In this document: positions 47,290-56,153 of the stretch, in pieces | How positions within the stretch are numbered: the first letter of the stretch is position 1 | Layout of the letters: every line of letters begins with the position of its first letter | NCBI GenBank assembly: GCA_946407725.1 | Contig: CAMJPM010000002.1 | Span: 37,818-101,817 of the forward strand | Direction: 5' to 3' | Origin: an uncultured Lachnospiraceae bacterium | GTDB taxonomy: Bacteria; Bacillota; Clostridia; Lachnospirales; Lachnospiraceae | DNA length: 64,000 bases | Made by a program: the position numbers and the translations under genes | Notes under the pieces: model-generated | Seen by the model: the letters and a program-made list of their open reading frames with translations, nothing else | The model's database searches: none | What the model was told of the DNA's origin: nothing

Positions 47290-50200
47290 TTATTTAACCT
47301 TAATGGTTGTTTTGTATTTCTTGTTAAGGTACTTGTACTGAACCTTGATGCTGTCCTTCTCCTTCGGATCCACAATCAGCGAATTATCCGATACTGTGGC
47401 CTGGGACTGCTTCTGCTTCACGATGCTAAGCTCTCCGGCTTCTATGTGGGTTCCGAAGAGGTCAGTCACAGTCTTTGTTTCAGGTGCTCCGCCCTTTGAC
47501 ATATTCTTTGCCGCCTTCTGGGCTTTGGGTTTTTCTACGGTGAAGTTAATGGTATAAGTCGTATCGTCTTCCATCGTTAAGGTAACGCTGCCGCTCTTCT
47601 TACAGGTGATCCTCGGGATAAGTGTTTTTTTGTCCACCTTCACCTTAACGCCGCCTGAGGCCTTTGCGGAATTGGCGTCCTTAAGCTTCCCCTTAGTGAC
47701 AAGCTTTGAGCCGTTTATTACTGTCATCTTCAGACCGGAGGGATCCACACTTGATTCTGACACCTTTGAAAAATCAAGTAGCAGATTTTTAATATCACCG
47801 CCGGAGCCGCCTGTAACAGGCGCGAAGTTATCCTCTTTTGAAGCGTAGTTCTCACCCGTTTCTGTGAAAGGCACCTTGTCCGGTTTCTTTTCAGGAAGGG
47901 CTGTTTCCTCATTATCCTCTTCCTTCTCTTCTTTTTCCTCTATTACAGTCACCGTATAGCTTTCCGAAGCAGGGAAATACTCATCGGTCTCAGCGGCAAT
48001 GGCAGTTATTACAGCGGTTCCGGCACCTACTGCCATAACCTTTCCTGTTCCGTCTACTGTGGCGATCTTTTCATCACTGCTATTATAGCTTACGGCTGTC
48101 TTTGCTCCGCTTAATTCATTGGTGAAGGTTTCATCAACCTTTAATGTCACTTCGGATTCGGCAAAGCTGAGCTCCTGCTTAAACTTATCATCTACCTTTA
48201 CTGTAATATCAATATTGTAGGTCTCATAATTTTTAGAGTTATTGACCGGAACAGATATAGCTGCGGTCTTACCTATTATCCCTTTATCATTTACGGTCGT
48301 AAATTTCAGAATATTTCCATTTACTGCGGGAGAGCTTTCAAATATTTCATCACCGTCTGTTATAACAGGACTTCCCGGCGTCCCCTCTTCCTCTAAATAT
48401 TCAGAAAGATCGATCTCCCTTGTGTCACCCGCCCCTGTTACAGCATCCAGAGAGACTGAAGGATGATGGCTGTTCTTAGCTATGCTCACGCCGCAGGCAA
48501 AGGCTGCGGCAGTATCCTTATGATTATCATCACCCTTGATCTTACTCCATACATAATAAGTTCCGGCATCCGTGCCTTCCGGAAGGGCTTCTGAAAAGCT
48601 GCCCATTGGAGCATTGGAATCATCACTTCCCAGAGCATAATACATGATTCCACCGTTACCCTCACCGGCAGCAATAAGCTTATGGGCTTTCCCGTCATAT
48701 TCAAGTCCGCTGACAGCTGCCGCCTCTTTCTTCACGGATGAATCAGCCTGGGCAATGGTGAAATCCGCCGTGGCCGTTCCACTTAAATAATTCGTGCTCT
48801 CTTCGATCTCGGCTTTTACAGTGAAATTCCCTGCATTCATGGGAACCTCCGGGCTGAAGCTCTCTGCTCCCTTTATGGAATATGTATAAGAAACCGTTCC
48901 ATTCCCCGTGTTCCCGGTAACTGACGGGCTGTTTGCCGGATCTCCGTATGTCCATCCGGTAATTGAAACACCTGGATTAATGGCCGCTTTATCAATATTT
49001 ACAGTCACAGTTCCTTCACAGGGAATATAAACCTCACTCGCAGGGTTAAAAATCCATGCCGCTGTGATGGTTCCCGCATTTTGTATGGTATCCGGTTCCT
49101 TCCAGGTAAGAGTACCTTCTACGATATCCTGATCTGTATCATCCGACACAAACTCCGCCGTATTGAATTGCAGTGCGGAAAGCTTCTGTCCGTATGTCAG
49201 GGTGCTGTTTTTCAAAGATACCGAAGACCCGTCTTTAAGCTTCACGGGGGTCTTATCCACCAGCTTAAGATTGACGGTAAAGGTCACATCGTTGTAATTC
49301 TGCGTTTCGGCAACAACTGTGATAGTGCCATTCGTATTTTTCTCTCCTGCTTTCACGGTATAGGATAATACACCCTTATCTGAGACTGTGGGAGCAGGAC
49401 CAAATGTCAGGCCGTTCGCTGTCGGTGTCTTCCATGTTACCGTCCCTGAGTCCGCCGGAAGCCCTGTCAGGGTGAAGCTGTCATCATTATCCCTTAAGTA
49501 CAGATATTTCTTTTCGGCAGATATCGCGGAAGTCGCTGCATCTACTTTCCCAATGGTTACCGTGATCGGAGTCTGGCTTGCTGCCATAGGATTATGATTT
49601 TCATCTCCCTCAACCTTGTACCAGACTTTGTAGGTTCCGGCGTCCTTTGCAGCAGGGATGGATGTACTCCATTTCTTATCTGCGGAAACAGATTTCCCGT
49701 CAAACTCCGGTGCTGCCGTCACAGCGCTGTCAGTAACGGCATACCACATCGTTCCGATATTCCCGGAAACAGTTCCCTTATCCACCAGCTCCTGTGCCGT
49801 TCCGTTATAGGTCAGTGTCTGTGTCTTCGGAGTCGGAGGGGCGACCTTATCGGCAGGAATATCCGCCTTATTCACAATAAGCGTCACATTGCAGGTATTT
49901 TCATTAAGATTTTGACTATCGGTCGGAGTGAATACTACCGAATATCCGGTTTTGTTACTGTCCGGAACTGCAGGCTTTATAGTCTCGTCAGACCATGCGA
50001 AGCTACCGGACACAACATTTCCGTTGAGTTTTACCGTACCGCCGTTTAATAAGCTGTCTCTTAACTGCTGACCATAGGTGATCTCTCCTGCCATGGGAAC
50101 CTGCGTGATCTCAGGCGTTGCCTTTGTAATGTTTGCCGTTACATTCGCAGGCTGTGAAGACAGCAAATAGTTTCCAGAAGCCGTGCCGGACAGTCTGAAG

Positions 50201-52662
50201 CCTGAGAAGGATACCGTTTTATCATTTCCCACATTTGCGTCTTCAAATGCAGCAGAACCCGCCGAAGCTTTAACATTATCATTACCTATCCTGCCGCTGA
50301 TCACGGCCTTACCCTTAACAGTGGCCGCAGTGGTGCCGTCATAGGCCTTGTTTTCTGCGGACAGACCTGTGATGGTGACAGGCTTAGGTGCTATCGTAAA
50401 CCCCGCGGTTTTCTCTCCTGCATAATAACCGCCTTTGCCACTAAGCTTCACGGATGCCGTTCCTGCATTTACATTGTCCGAATAAGTCACGGTATAATCC
50501 TTATCCAACTCCAGAAGCTCATCCTTATCCTTTACCTGCACAGTCGGCGTAAAGGCATTACCTGAATAGGTCTGTCCGGGAATCGCATCGACACTGACAC
50601 TCTCATGTGCCAGCGATTTATTGAACCGCACCCCGTCATTTGAAAGTACAGGGTAGGCTGCAGCATCAGCACTGTATTTGAAGTGCGATTTATCACTATC
50701 CGTAAGTGTATATCCCGTGCCGGCTTTTGCGATTACCGAAGTCCTGTTTGCAGAAACGGAAATATCTGATCCCAGTGCTCCGGTGACGGTGACAGGCACA
50801 GTAACAGGTTCCGCCTCCTCCGATCCTCCCGATAGTTCAAGCATCACCAAACCATTGATCGTCGGAGATCCGGAGACAGCGAAACAGATACTGTCCGGAT
50901 CAGCTGTCCAATCGACACATACCGCATTCGTCGCATTGCTTCCGTCTATTGTACCGCCGCTTACGATAAAGTCGGAATATTGCTCCAAATACACAATATT
51001 GGTCACATCTGTTCCCGTGATCGTACCGCCACTCATTATGGAAGAATTACCTTCGAAACCGCGATTAAAAATCACGCTATCACAGCCTGTTCCGCTGATG
51101 GTTCCGCCCGTCATGGTGAAGTTGTCACGAGCAAGACCCACGACGCAACTACCGGCGACGTGTGACGCATGCGTGCCGGCGATCGTGCCGCCGGTCATAT
51201 GAAAAGTAGCCATTGTACCCAAGGTATCTACCACGTATGATCCACTGCCTTCGATCGTACCGCCGGATATGGTAATATCAGAATCATTATAAATGTCGGC
51301 AAAAGGATTTGCGCCACAGAGGATCCTGCCACCTGATCTACTGTCAATAATCTTCAGTGTTGTCTTATCACACTCTGGATGATAACTTCCCGGCTTCAGC
51401 GTAAAGATATTCTTATTAAGTAAAGATCCATCTATGGTATGTCCGTTCAGATCCAGCACCATATCTGCCCATTTGGGTATCGTAAGCGTATCGTCGGCTT
51501 CAGTTGCTATATAGTTTTGGCTTAATGTAACTGTAACTGTTCCGCCTGCCGAGAACTGTTCCTGCAGCCTGTCCCATTCGGTTTCATGCTTTTTTATTAC
51601 AATCTCGCCGTTTTCTATAGCCATATCTGTTCCGGGTATTAGGTTTTTAAATGCATTTGCAGGGTATGTAATGCCATTTTCAGACAGGCCGGAGGTAATC
51701 TGTACAGGATAATCTCTTGACGGCGATTTAAAAGGAATGAATGCGCCATCTGTCAGAGAGCCATCAATCCATATTATTCCGCCACCATCAAGATAAACAT
51801 ACTCATCGATCTTCGGATTTCCGGAAATATGTAGAACATCCGGATATCCCGTCCTTACTCCTCCATACTGTCCCGAGCCTGAAACCCTGCCACCGTTCAT
51901 TGTAAATCCGTCTCTTGCATCTACCACACAGTTTTCAATATCATTACCGGATATCATTCCGGCGTTCATGGTAAATGTACAATTCCCAGAACCGTATATA
52001 CCCACTACTTTAGGGGCATCATGATTGGAAATTGTGCCGCCGTTCATTGTGAAATCTCCGCGCATTTCCAGAAAACAGTTTTCCATCTTTCCGTCATCCA
52101 TCGTAATGTTTGCTCCGTGCGCAAGATAGCAATTTCCGGAAATACTTCCTCCGGTCATCCTGAAGGTTCCCATATAGTTATCAAACCATCCATCGCCTAC
52201 ATAAATCTGACCGCAGAGACTTCCGCTTTGTAAAGTGCAGGTTCCATAAACAGCCAAGGACTCCTTGGTATTTCCATTTCCAACGCCGGTGATCATTCCG
52301 TTTCCGACAGTGTCCTTAATGGTCAGATTTCCGCCTTCCATAACAACGATTGCTCCATATACCATTTGATCGGGACTATCAGGATCAATACATTCCTCAC
52401 TTGATGCAGAATAGTCCACCGTATGACCTGCCAGATCAAGTGTAACACTTACTCCGTCAGATATAAGCAGATGTGTATCAACAGCAATATCATTTGCCAG
52501 AGTAAACTTTCCACCTGTTTCTAAAGCGGCACGCAGTTCATCCAGATTCGTTACATCAGTGTAAACCTCTTCCGCAAAAGCCGTAAATCCTGTCTGTCCT
52601 GCCAGCATGACCGCTGCCAGAATAATCACTGCTTTTTTCAGTATCCAAATGATATTTTTCAT
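47290..52662 (-). CDS. Very large secreted repeat protein (beta-helix-like, MBG/YDG-like and Big_2-like domains)
   Basis: Signal peptide; repeated MTGGTISGT..; KPVTITGLSAENKAYDGTTAATVKGKAVISG; VTLKVDETFTNELSGAKTAVSYNSSDEKIATVDGTGKVMAVGAGTAVITA. Confidence 0.85.
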   Translation of the reverse strand: MKNIIWILKKAVIILAAVMLAGQTGFTAFAEEVYTDVTNLDELRAALETGGKFTLANDIAVDTHLLISDGVSVTLDLAGHTVDYSASSEECIDPDSPDQMVYGAIVVMEGGNLTIKDTVGNGMITGVGNGNTKESLAVYGTCTLQSGSLCGQIYVGDGWFDNYMGTFRMTGGSISGNCYLAHGANITMDDGKMENCFLEMRGDFTMNGGTISNHDAPKVVGIYGSGNCTFTMNAGMISGNDIENCVVDARDGFTMNGGRVSGSGQYGGVRTGYPDVLHISGNPKIDEYVYLDGGGIIWIDGSLTDGAFIPFKSPSRDYPVQITSGLSENGITYPANAFKNLIPGTDMAIENGEIVIKKHETEWDRLQEQFSAGGTVTVTLSQNYIATEADDTLTIPKWADMVLDLNGHTIDGSLLNKNIFTLKPGSYHPECDKTTLKIIDSRSGGRILCGANPFADIYNDSDITISGGTIEGSGSYVVDTLGTMATFHMTGGTIAGTHASHVAGSCVVGLARDNFTMTGGTISGTGCDSVIFNRGFEGNSSIMSGGTITGTDVTNIVYLEQYSDFIVSGGTIDGSNATNAVCVDWTADPDSICFAVSGSPTINGLVMLELSGGSEEAEPVTVPVTVTGALGSDISVSANRTSVIAKAGTGYTLTDSDKSHFKYSADAAAYPVLSNDGVRFNKSLAHESVSVDAIPGQTYSGNAFTPTVQVKDKDELLELDKDYTVTYSDNVNAGTASVKLSGKGGYYAGEKTAGFTIAPKPVTITGLSAENKAYDGTTAATVKGKAVISGRIGNDNVKASAGSAAFEDANVGNDKTVSFSGFRLSGTASGNYLLSSQPANVTANITKATPEITQVPMAGEITYGQQLRDSLLNGGTVKLNGNVVSGSFAWSDETIKPAVPDSNKTGYSVVFTPTDSQNLNENTCNVTLIVNKADIPADKVAPPTPKTQTLTYNGTAQELVDKGTVSGNIGTMWYAVTDSAVTAAPEFDGKSVSADKKWSTSIPAAKDAGTYKVWYKVEGDENHNPMAASQTPITVTIGKVDAATSAISAEKKYLYLRDNDDSFTLTGLPADSGTVTWKTPTANGLTFGPAPTVSDKGVLSYTVKAGEKNTNGTITVVAETQNYNDVTFTVNLKLVDKTPVKLKDGSSVSLKNSTLTYGQKLSALQFNTAEFVSDDTDQDIVEGTLTWKEPDTIQNAGTITAAWIFNPASEVYIPCEGTVTVNIDKAAINPGVSITGWTYGDPANSPSVTGNTGNGTVSYTYSIKGAESFSPEVPMNAGNFTVKAEIEESTNYLSGTATADFTIAQADSSVKKEAAAVSGLEYDGKAHKLIAAGEGNGGIMYYALGSDDSNAPMGSFSEALPEGTDAGTYYVWSKIKGDDNHKDTAAAFACGVSIAKNSHHPSVSLDAVTGAGDTREIDLSEYLEEEGTPGSPVITDGDEIFESSPAVNGNILKFTTVNDKGIIGKTAAISVPVNNSKNYETYNIDITVKVDDKFKQELSFAESEVTLKVDETFTNELSGAKTAVSYNSSDEKIATVDGTGKVMAVGAGTAVITAIAAETDEYFPASESYTVTVIEEKEEKEEDNEETALPEKKPDKVPFTETGENYASKEDNFAPVTGGSGGDIKNLLLDFSKVSESSVDPSGLKMTVINGSKLVTKGKLKDANSAKASGGVKVKVDKKTLIPRITCKKSGSVTLTMEDDTTYTINFTVEKPKAQKAAKNMSKGGAPETKTVTDLFGTHIEAGELSIVKQKQSQATVSDNSLIVDPKEKDSIKVQYKYLNKKYKTTIKVK

Positions 52663-52842
52663 GATGATCTCCTCTTTACCTCATCCACCGCTTCGCGGTC
52701 CCTTTATTGGAAAGCTTTTCTGCAGCAAAAATGCTGCGGAGAAAGACGTTAATCTTTTCCTCACAGCATTCATCCTGTGTTTTTATCGTATTCCTTTGTG
52801 AAAAGGGTATAGCAGTCCCCTGATAATTTACGCGAAAATACG

Positions 52843-52870
52843 CTGTCTGTCTGTCTGTATGTCTGTCTGA
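52843..52870. repeat. Tetranucleotide microsatellite (CTGT)4 ATGT CTGT CTGA
   Basis: Read directly; about 180 bp upstream of the 1790-aa gene start. Confidence 0.85.
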
Positions 52871-53061
52871 AGATAGTCTTAGAATTCATATGTGTCAAGC
52901 CTATAATTACAAATATTCACAGAAAACATGCTTATTTACTTCGCAAATACATTCGTTAACATCCCGGAATCCCGAAAAAATGATAAAAAACCTCTTGCTT
53001 TTAAATCACCCGAATCTGCCGATCGGCGAATCGGCAGATTATTGGAATCCCGTGGTAATGC

Positions 53062-53170
53062 TCACTTTTCCTGTGTCCACACAGCAACATCTATCAGAGA
53101 TCCATCACGATGTACCGCAGTACAGTAAAACTCTCTGTTATTATAAACAATCTGTAATTCCCGTCGTTCT
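53062..53170 (-). pseudogene. C-terminal scrap of a second retropepsin-like gene
   Basis: ELQIVYNNREFYCTAVHRDGSLIDVAVWTQEK* aligns to ELHLICENRKYQCTARKNGNEILDISVWVQE* of the intact copy. Confidence 0.7.
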
Positions 53171-53392
53171 GCAGAATTCCAAATCACGCCTGGTGTTCCT
53201 TAATCGGTATCCCATAATTTCATCATCTGGTAAAACCGCCACAATAATACCTGATAGTATATCGGGTCCATCCATCTCGGCATCCTTTACAACAACCCAC
53301 TGGTCAGGATAGGCCTCAACCATTTCCTGCCAGGTCATTCTTCTTTCCTGATTAACTATTGGTGTTGTCATATCATCCATCTCCTGCTGCAT
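53141..53392 (-). CDS. Second copy of the small retropepsin-partner protein, C-terminus altered
   Basis: MTWQEMVEAYPDQWVVVKDAEMDGPDILSGIIVAVLPDDEI...EFCRTT parallels the 46887-47132 protein. Confidence 0.65.
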   Translation of the reverse strand: MQQEMDDMTTPIVNQERRMTWQEMVEAYPDQWVVVKDAEMDGPDILSGIIVAVLPDDEIMGYRLRNTRRDLEFCRTTGITDCL

Positions 53393-53429
53393 TTAATATC
53401 TAATGCTATTATCCTCTAATGTGATTTCC

Positions 53430-53510
53430 TTATTCTTTTCGGTCAATTTCAAGCTGTCCAATATTTGCCAATGCTATCAAAGGAGTTGTATTTGCTATAA
53501 CTTTACGCAT
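53430..53510 (-). pseudogene. PIN-domain (DUF3368-like) toxin, truncated
   Basis: MRKVIANTTPLIALANIGQLE then fused to sequence resembling the 5' end of the 54243 gene; overlaps the UPF0175 stop. Confidence 0.65.
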
Positions 53511-53754
53511 TTTTCAACTCCTCAAGAAACTCTTTTTCATCATCAAAATGGAATATAGATTCTTTATTCTCACCCAGAAACTTGATAAAGGATTCTTTAT
53601 CCATATCTGCAATCTGTGCGGCATATCCAAGAGAAACTCCCCTTTGTACATAATAACTCAAAGCCGCCACCCTTCTGACAAACTGTAGGGCTTCTTCCTC
53701 ACTTTGCCTGATGTCGTATAATATCTCATCCGGAATGTCAAAAGCTATTATCAT
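53503..53754 (-). CDS. UPF0175-family antitoxin-like protein
   Basis: IPDEILYDIRQSEEEALQFVRRVAALSYYVQRGVSLGYAAQIADMDKESFIKFLGE. Confidence 0.8.
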   Translation of the reverse strand: MIIAFDIPDEILYDIRQSEEEALQFVRRVAALSYYVQRGVSLGYAAQIADMDKESFIKFLGENKESIFHFDDEKEFLEELKNA

Positions 53755-53793
53755 ATTTCAGCTGTATCTGCATTTTTTAGCAGCATCTAAAAC

Positions 53794-54243
53794 TTAGGCA
53801 ATAACCCCATCCTCATCCCATTCTGCTTCAAGACAATTCTGGGCATATTCTTCGGAAATGCCAAATTTTGTAACAAGATAATCCAAAATCTCACTTTCTG
53901 AATGATGCATTTCTCTTAATGCCTCAATACTAGACCGTATTTTGGCTGTCCTTTCAGTTGTTTTTTTCACATATTCCGGGCTAACCATTGTCATCATAAT
54001 TTTTTCCACCTCCGATTTGTGTTCTTTTAGATACTCCGTTAAGATCCCTTCTTCTTCACATATCCTGAAAATCTCCGGATATGCCTTTCGCCCGAAAAGA
54101 TCGAGAAATACAGAATTCTTCGCTTCTCTATTTATCTTTCCTCCACCGCGAAGAGCTGCGTTCTGAGCTTCAAGCTGGTCTATCCGTTTTAAGGCTTCAT
54201 CTAATGTGATTTCTTTATTCTGTTCGGTCAAATTTCCCTCCAA
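53794..54243 (-). pseudogene. Rpn-family nuclease with large internal deletion, still an open frame
   Basis: N-terminal NREAKNSVFLDLFGRKAYPE joined to C-terminal RICEEEGILTEYLKEHKSEVEKIMMTM...; catalytic middle missing. Confidence 0.6.
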
Positions 54244-54290
54244 AATACCTTTATATCTCCTATTATACTATATCGGAAAATTTTTGATGA

Positions 54291-54890
54291 TTATAATAAT
54301 TTCTCCAACAAATGTGCCGCCCGTTCCTTCTTAGCCCTTTCAGATTTGGATGGTGCGTTTTCATCTATGGAGTGCGGGAAATTCCATTCCCACATATGGT
54401 AATCATGAATTATTCCCTTCTTCTCCTCCTCTGTTTCCGCATTAAACAGATCCTCGTCTCTTTTTTTCCTGCGCTTGTACCATGCCGTAAGATTTTTATT
54501 CATGGTGCTCACTTTTGGATCCAACTGACTCTCGCCAAAGCTGAGATAAATCTGCCCGTCTATTTCCTTTAATCGCAGGTCATACAGCGTTTCCATTTCG
54601 AAAAAGGCATACATGGCTCCAATATAGCTTGCCACCTGCGGATCAAGCAGCGCATTGGCTTCAACCTCTAAAGCCTCCGCAAACTTTTTGCAAAGATCAA
54701 ATTTCGGATTCCTTGCTCCATTCTCGTACTGTTGAACTCTGTTGGCATTGAGCCCCACCTTTTCACCCAGTTCCGCCTGAGTCATCTCAGCTTCATTTCT
54801 TACCGCTCTCATTCTTCTGCCGATACGGCTTCCGGCAGTCTCTTTATCAAAATCCTCTATAGGCTGGCCAAACGGATTATATGCATACAT
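54291..54890 (-). CDS. XRE-family transcriptional regulator
   Basis: IGRRMRAVRNEAEMTQAELGEKVGLNANRVQQYENGARNPKFDLCKKFAEAL. Confidence 0.9.
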   Translation of the reverse strand: MYAYNPFGQPIEDFDKETAGSRIGRRMRAVRNEAEMTQAELGEKVGLNANRVQQYENGARNPKFDLCKKFAEALEVEANALLDPQVASYIGAMYAFFEMETLYDLRLKEIDGQIYLSFGESQLDPKVSTMNKNLTAWYKRRKKRDEDLFNAETEEEKKGIIHDYHMWEWNFPHSIDENAPSKSERAKKERAAHLLEKLL

Positions 54891-54986
54891 CTTGTCTCTT
54901 CTCCTCCTGAAAAAACAGTGTGTTGTAATTACTCTTGATGATATTTTTGTTATTATAAGTAACATATTTGTAAAGGGGGCGGTGAA

Positions 54987-55178
54987 ATGAATGATTACTT
55001 AAAAGAGTATCCCGTAATCCTCAACGTATCCGAGGTTGCAGAGATACTAGGTGTAACGACTAATACCGTGCGAAAACTGATCAAAAATGACAATCTGCAC
55101 GCCGTGAAGGTCGGAAAACGATTTAAGGTAACTAAAAACAATCTGTTTGAATATTTAGGCGAAAACACGGATCTCTGA
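54987..55178 (+). CDS. xis: Excisionase-like helix-turn-helix protein
   Basis: LNVSEVAEILGVTTNTVRKLIKNDNLHAVKVGKRFKVTKNNLFEYL; next to integrase remnant. Confidence 0.85.
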   Translation: MNDYLKEYPVILNVSEVAEILGVTTNTVRKLIKNDNLHAVKVGKRFKVTKNNLFEYLGENTDL

Positions 55179-55262
55179 TCTGTATCAAAAGCCAGATTTA
55201 AGGGGAGGTACAACACTTGGAGACAAAAGTATTAACACCAAAAGACTTAGCCACAAAACTGT

Positions 55263-55731
55263 AGAAAAAAGCAGCCATCAGGTCAAAACCGGGGAGGACG
55301 AATCCGCTGAGACAAACTATGTTGCTCTTGAGGGTGGGACTAAGAACAGCAAGGCCCGGAATATCGAATTACGGGATGATGCCGTTTCCATTATTGAAAA
55401 GATATACGCTCTGACCCCGTGGAATAATCCCACTGACCATATTGCCCTGACCAAAACCGGCAGTACATATACGGCAACCGAAATGGAGCACATTGTGGGA
55501 ACCGTATATAAAAACGCCGGAATAAGCGACAACGTAAGCGGTCTTCACATTTTAAGAAGAACCCTTGCCACCCGGCTTTTCAGAGAAGGTTATACCGTCA
55601 AGGAAGTAGCCGCTTACCTTGGAGATGAGGAAGCCACCGTCTCCAGATATTACATAGCCGCCCGGGAAACCCGGGAGATCAACGGGAAAAGAATTGCCGT
55701 TGTTTCACTGAAAAGGAACGGCAAAAAATAG
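55263..55731 (+). pseudogene. int: Tyrosine recombinase/integrase, C-terminal portion only
   Basis: ARNIELRDDAVSIIEKIYALTPW...GLHILRRTLATRLFREGYTVKEVAAYLGDEEATVSRYYIA; HxxR and Tyr present, N-terminal and first catalytic Arg regions missing. Confidence 0.85.
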
Positions 55732-55782
55732 AATACAACCTATAAACATAAAGTCCATACAGTACAAAATAGCAGAAAAACT

Positions 55783-55805
55783 ATAGTGATGTCCATAATG
55801 ATGTT
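55783..55805 (+). promoter_or_regulatory. Paired 11-bp direct repeats, candidate integrase arm sites (right)
   Basis: ATAGTGATGTC at 55783 and ATAATGATGTT at 55795, period 12, same orientation as the left pair. Confidence 0.55.
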
Positions 55806-55864
55806 TCAATGAACATACAAGCGAAAAGCCTTATAAATACTGAGGTCTGAGCGGGTGACAATAA

Positions 55865-55910
55865 GGACTCTGACTCCGTCACTTCGAAGGTTCGAATCCT
55901 TCTAGCCCAG
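55865..55910 (+). repeat. attR (duplicated tRNA-Gln 3' fragment)
   Basis: 46/46 match to 34525-34570; no D-arm, not a complete tRNA. Confidence 0.9.
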
Positions 55911-55918
55911 TACTTGTC

Positions 55919-55952
55919 ATAAAAGCCTCCTGCTTTACAGGAGGCTTTTATG
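55919..55952 (+). terminator. Terminator downstream of attR, probably the native tRNA-Gln terminator
   Basis: AAAAGCCTCCTGctttaCAGGAGGCTTTT. Confidence 0.7.
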
Positions 55953-56153
55953 ACCTACGCACCGTTCCGCGCTGCAGGAGCATCTAATGGGCGGTGTTTC
56001 GTATAAAAATCCTAAAACAAAGTAAAACTAATAACCGGAACTATCCTTATTAAGGGTTATAGACAATCATTCAGGAGGAAACAAGCATGATCGCAACAGA
56101 TACGGCGTGACCCTGCTTTACGGAAGATACCGTAATGAGAATAAAGGAGGCAT

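Larger units (their letters stand above)
34525..55910. mobile_element. Integrated element in tRNA-Gln(CTG), about 21.3 kb, decayed mobility functions
   Basis: 46-bp exact direct repeat at 34525-34570 and 55865-55910; xis-like gene and truncated tyrosine recombinase at right end; rep and mobC remnants at left end. Confidence 0.9.

Noticed and set aside
55865-55910. Possible second tRNA-Gln gene
   Set aside because: Only the anticodon-arm/T-arm half is present without a D-arm or 5' acceptor strand; interpreted as attR.
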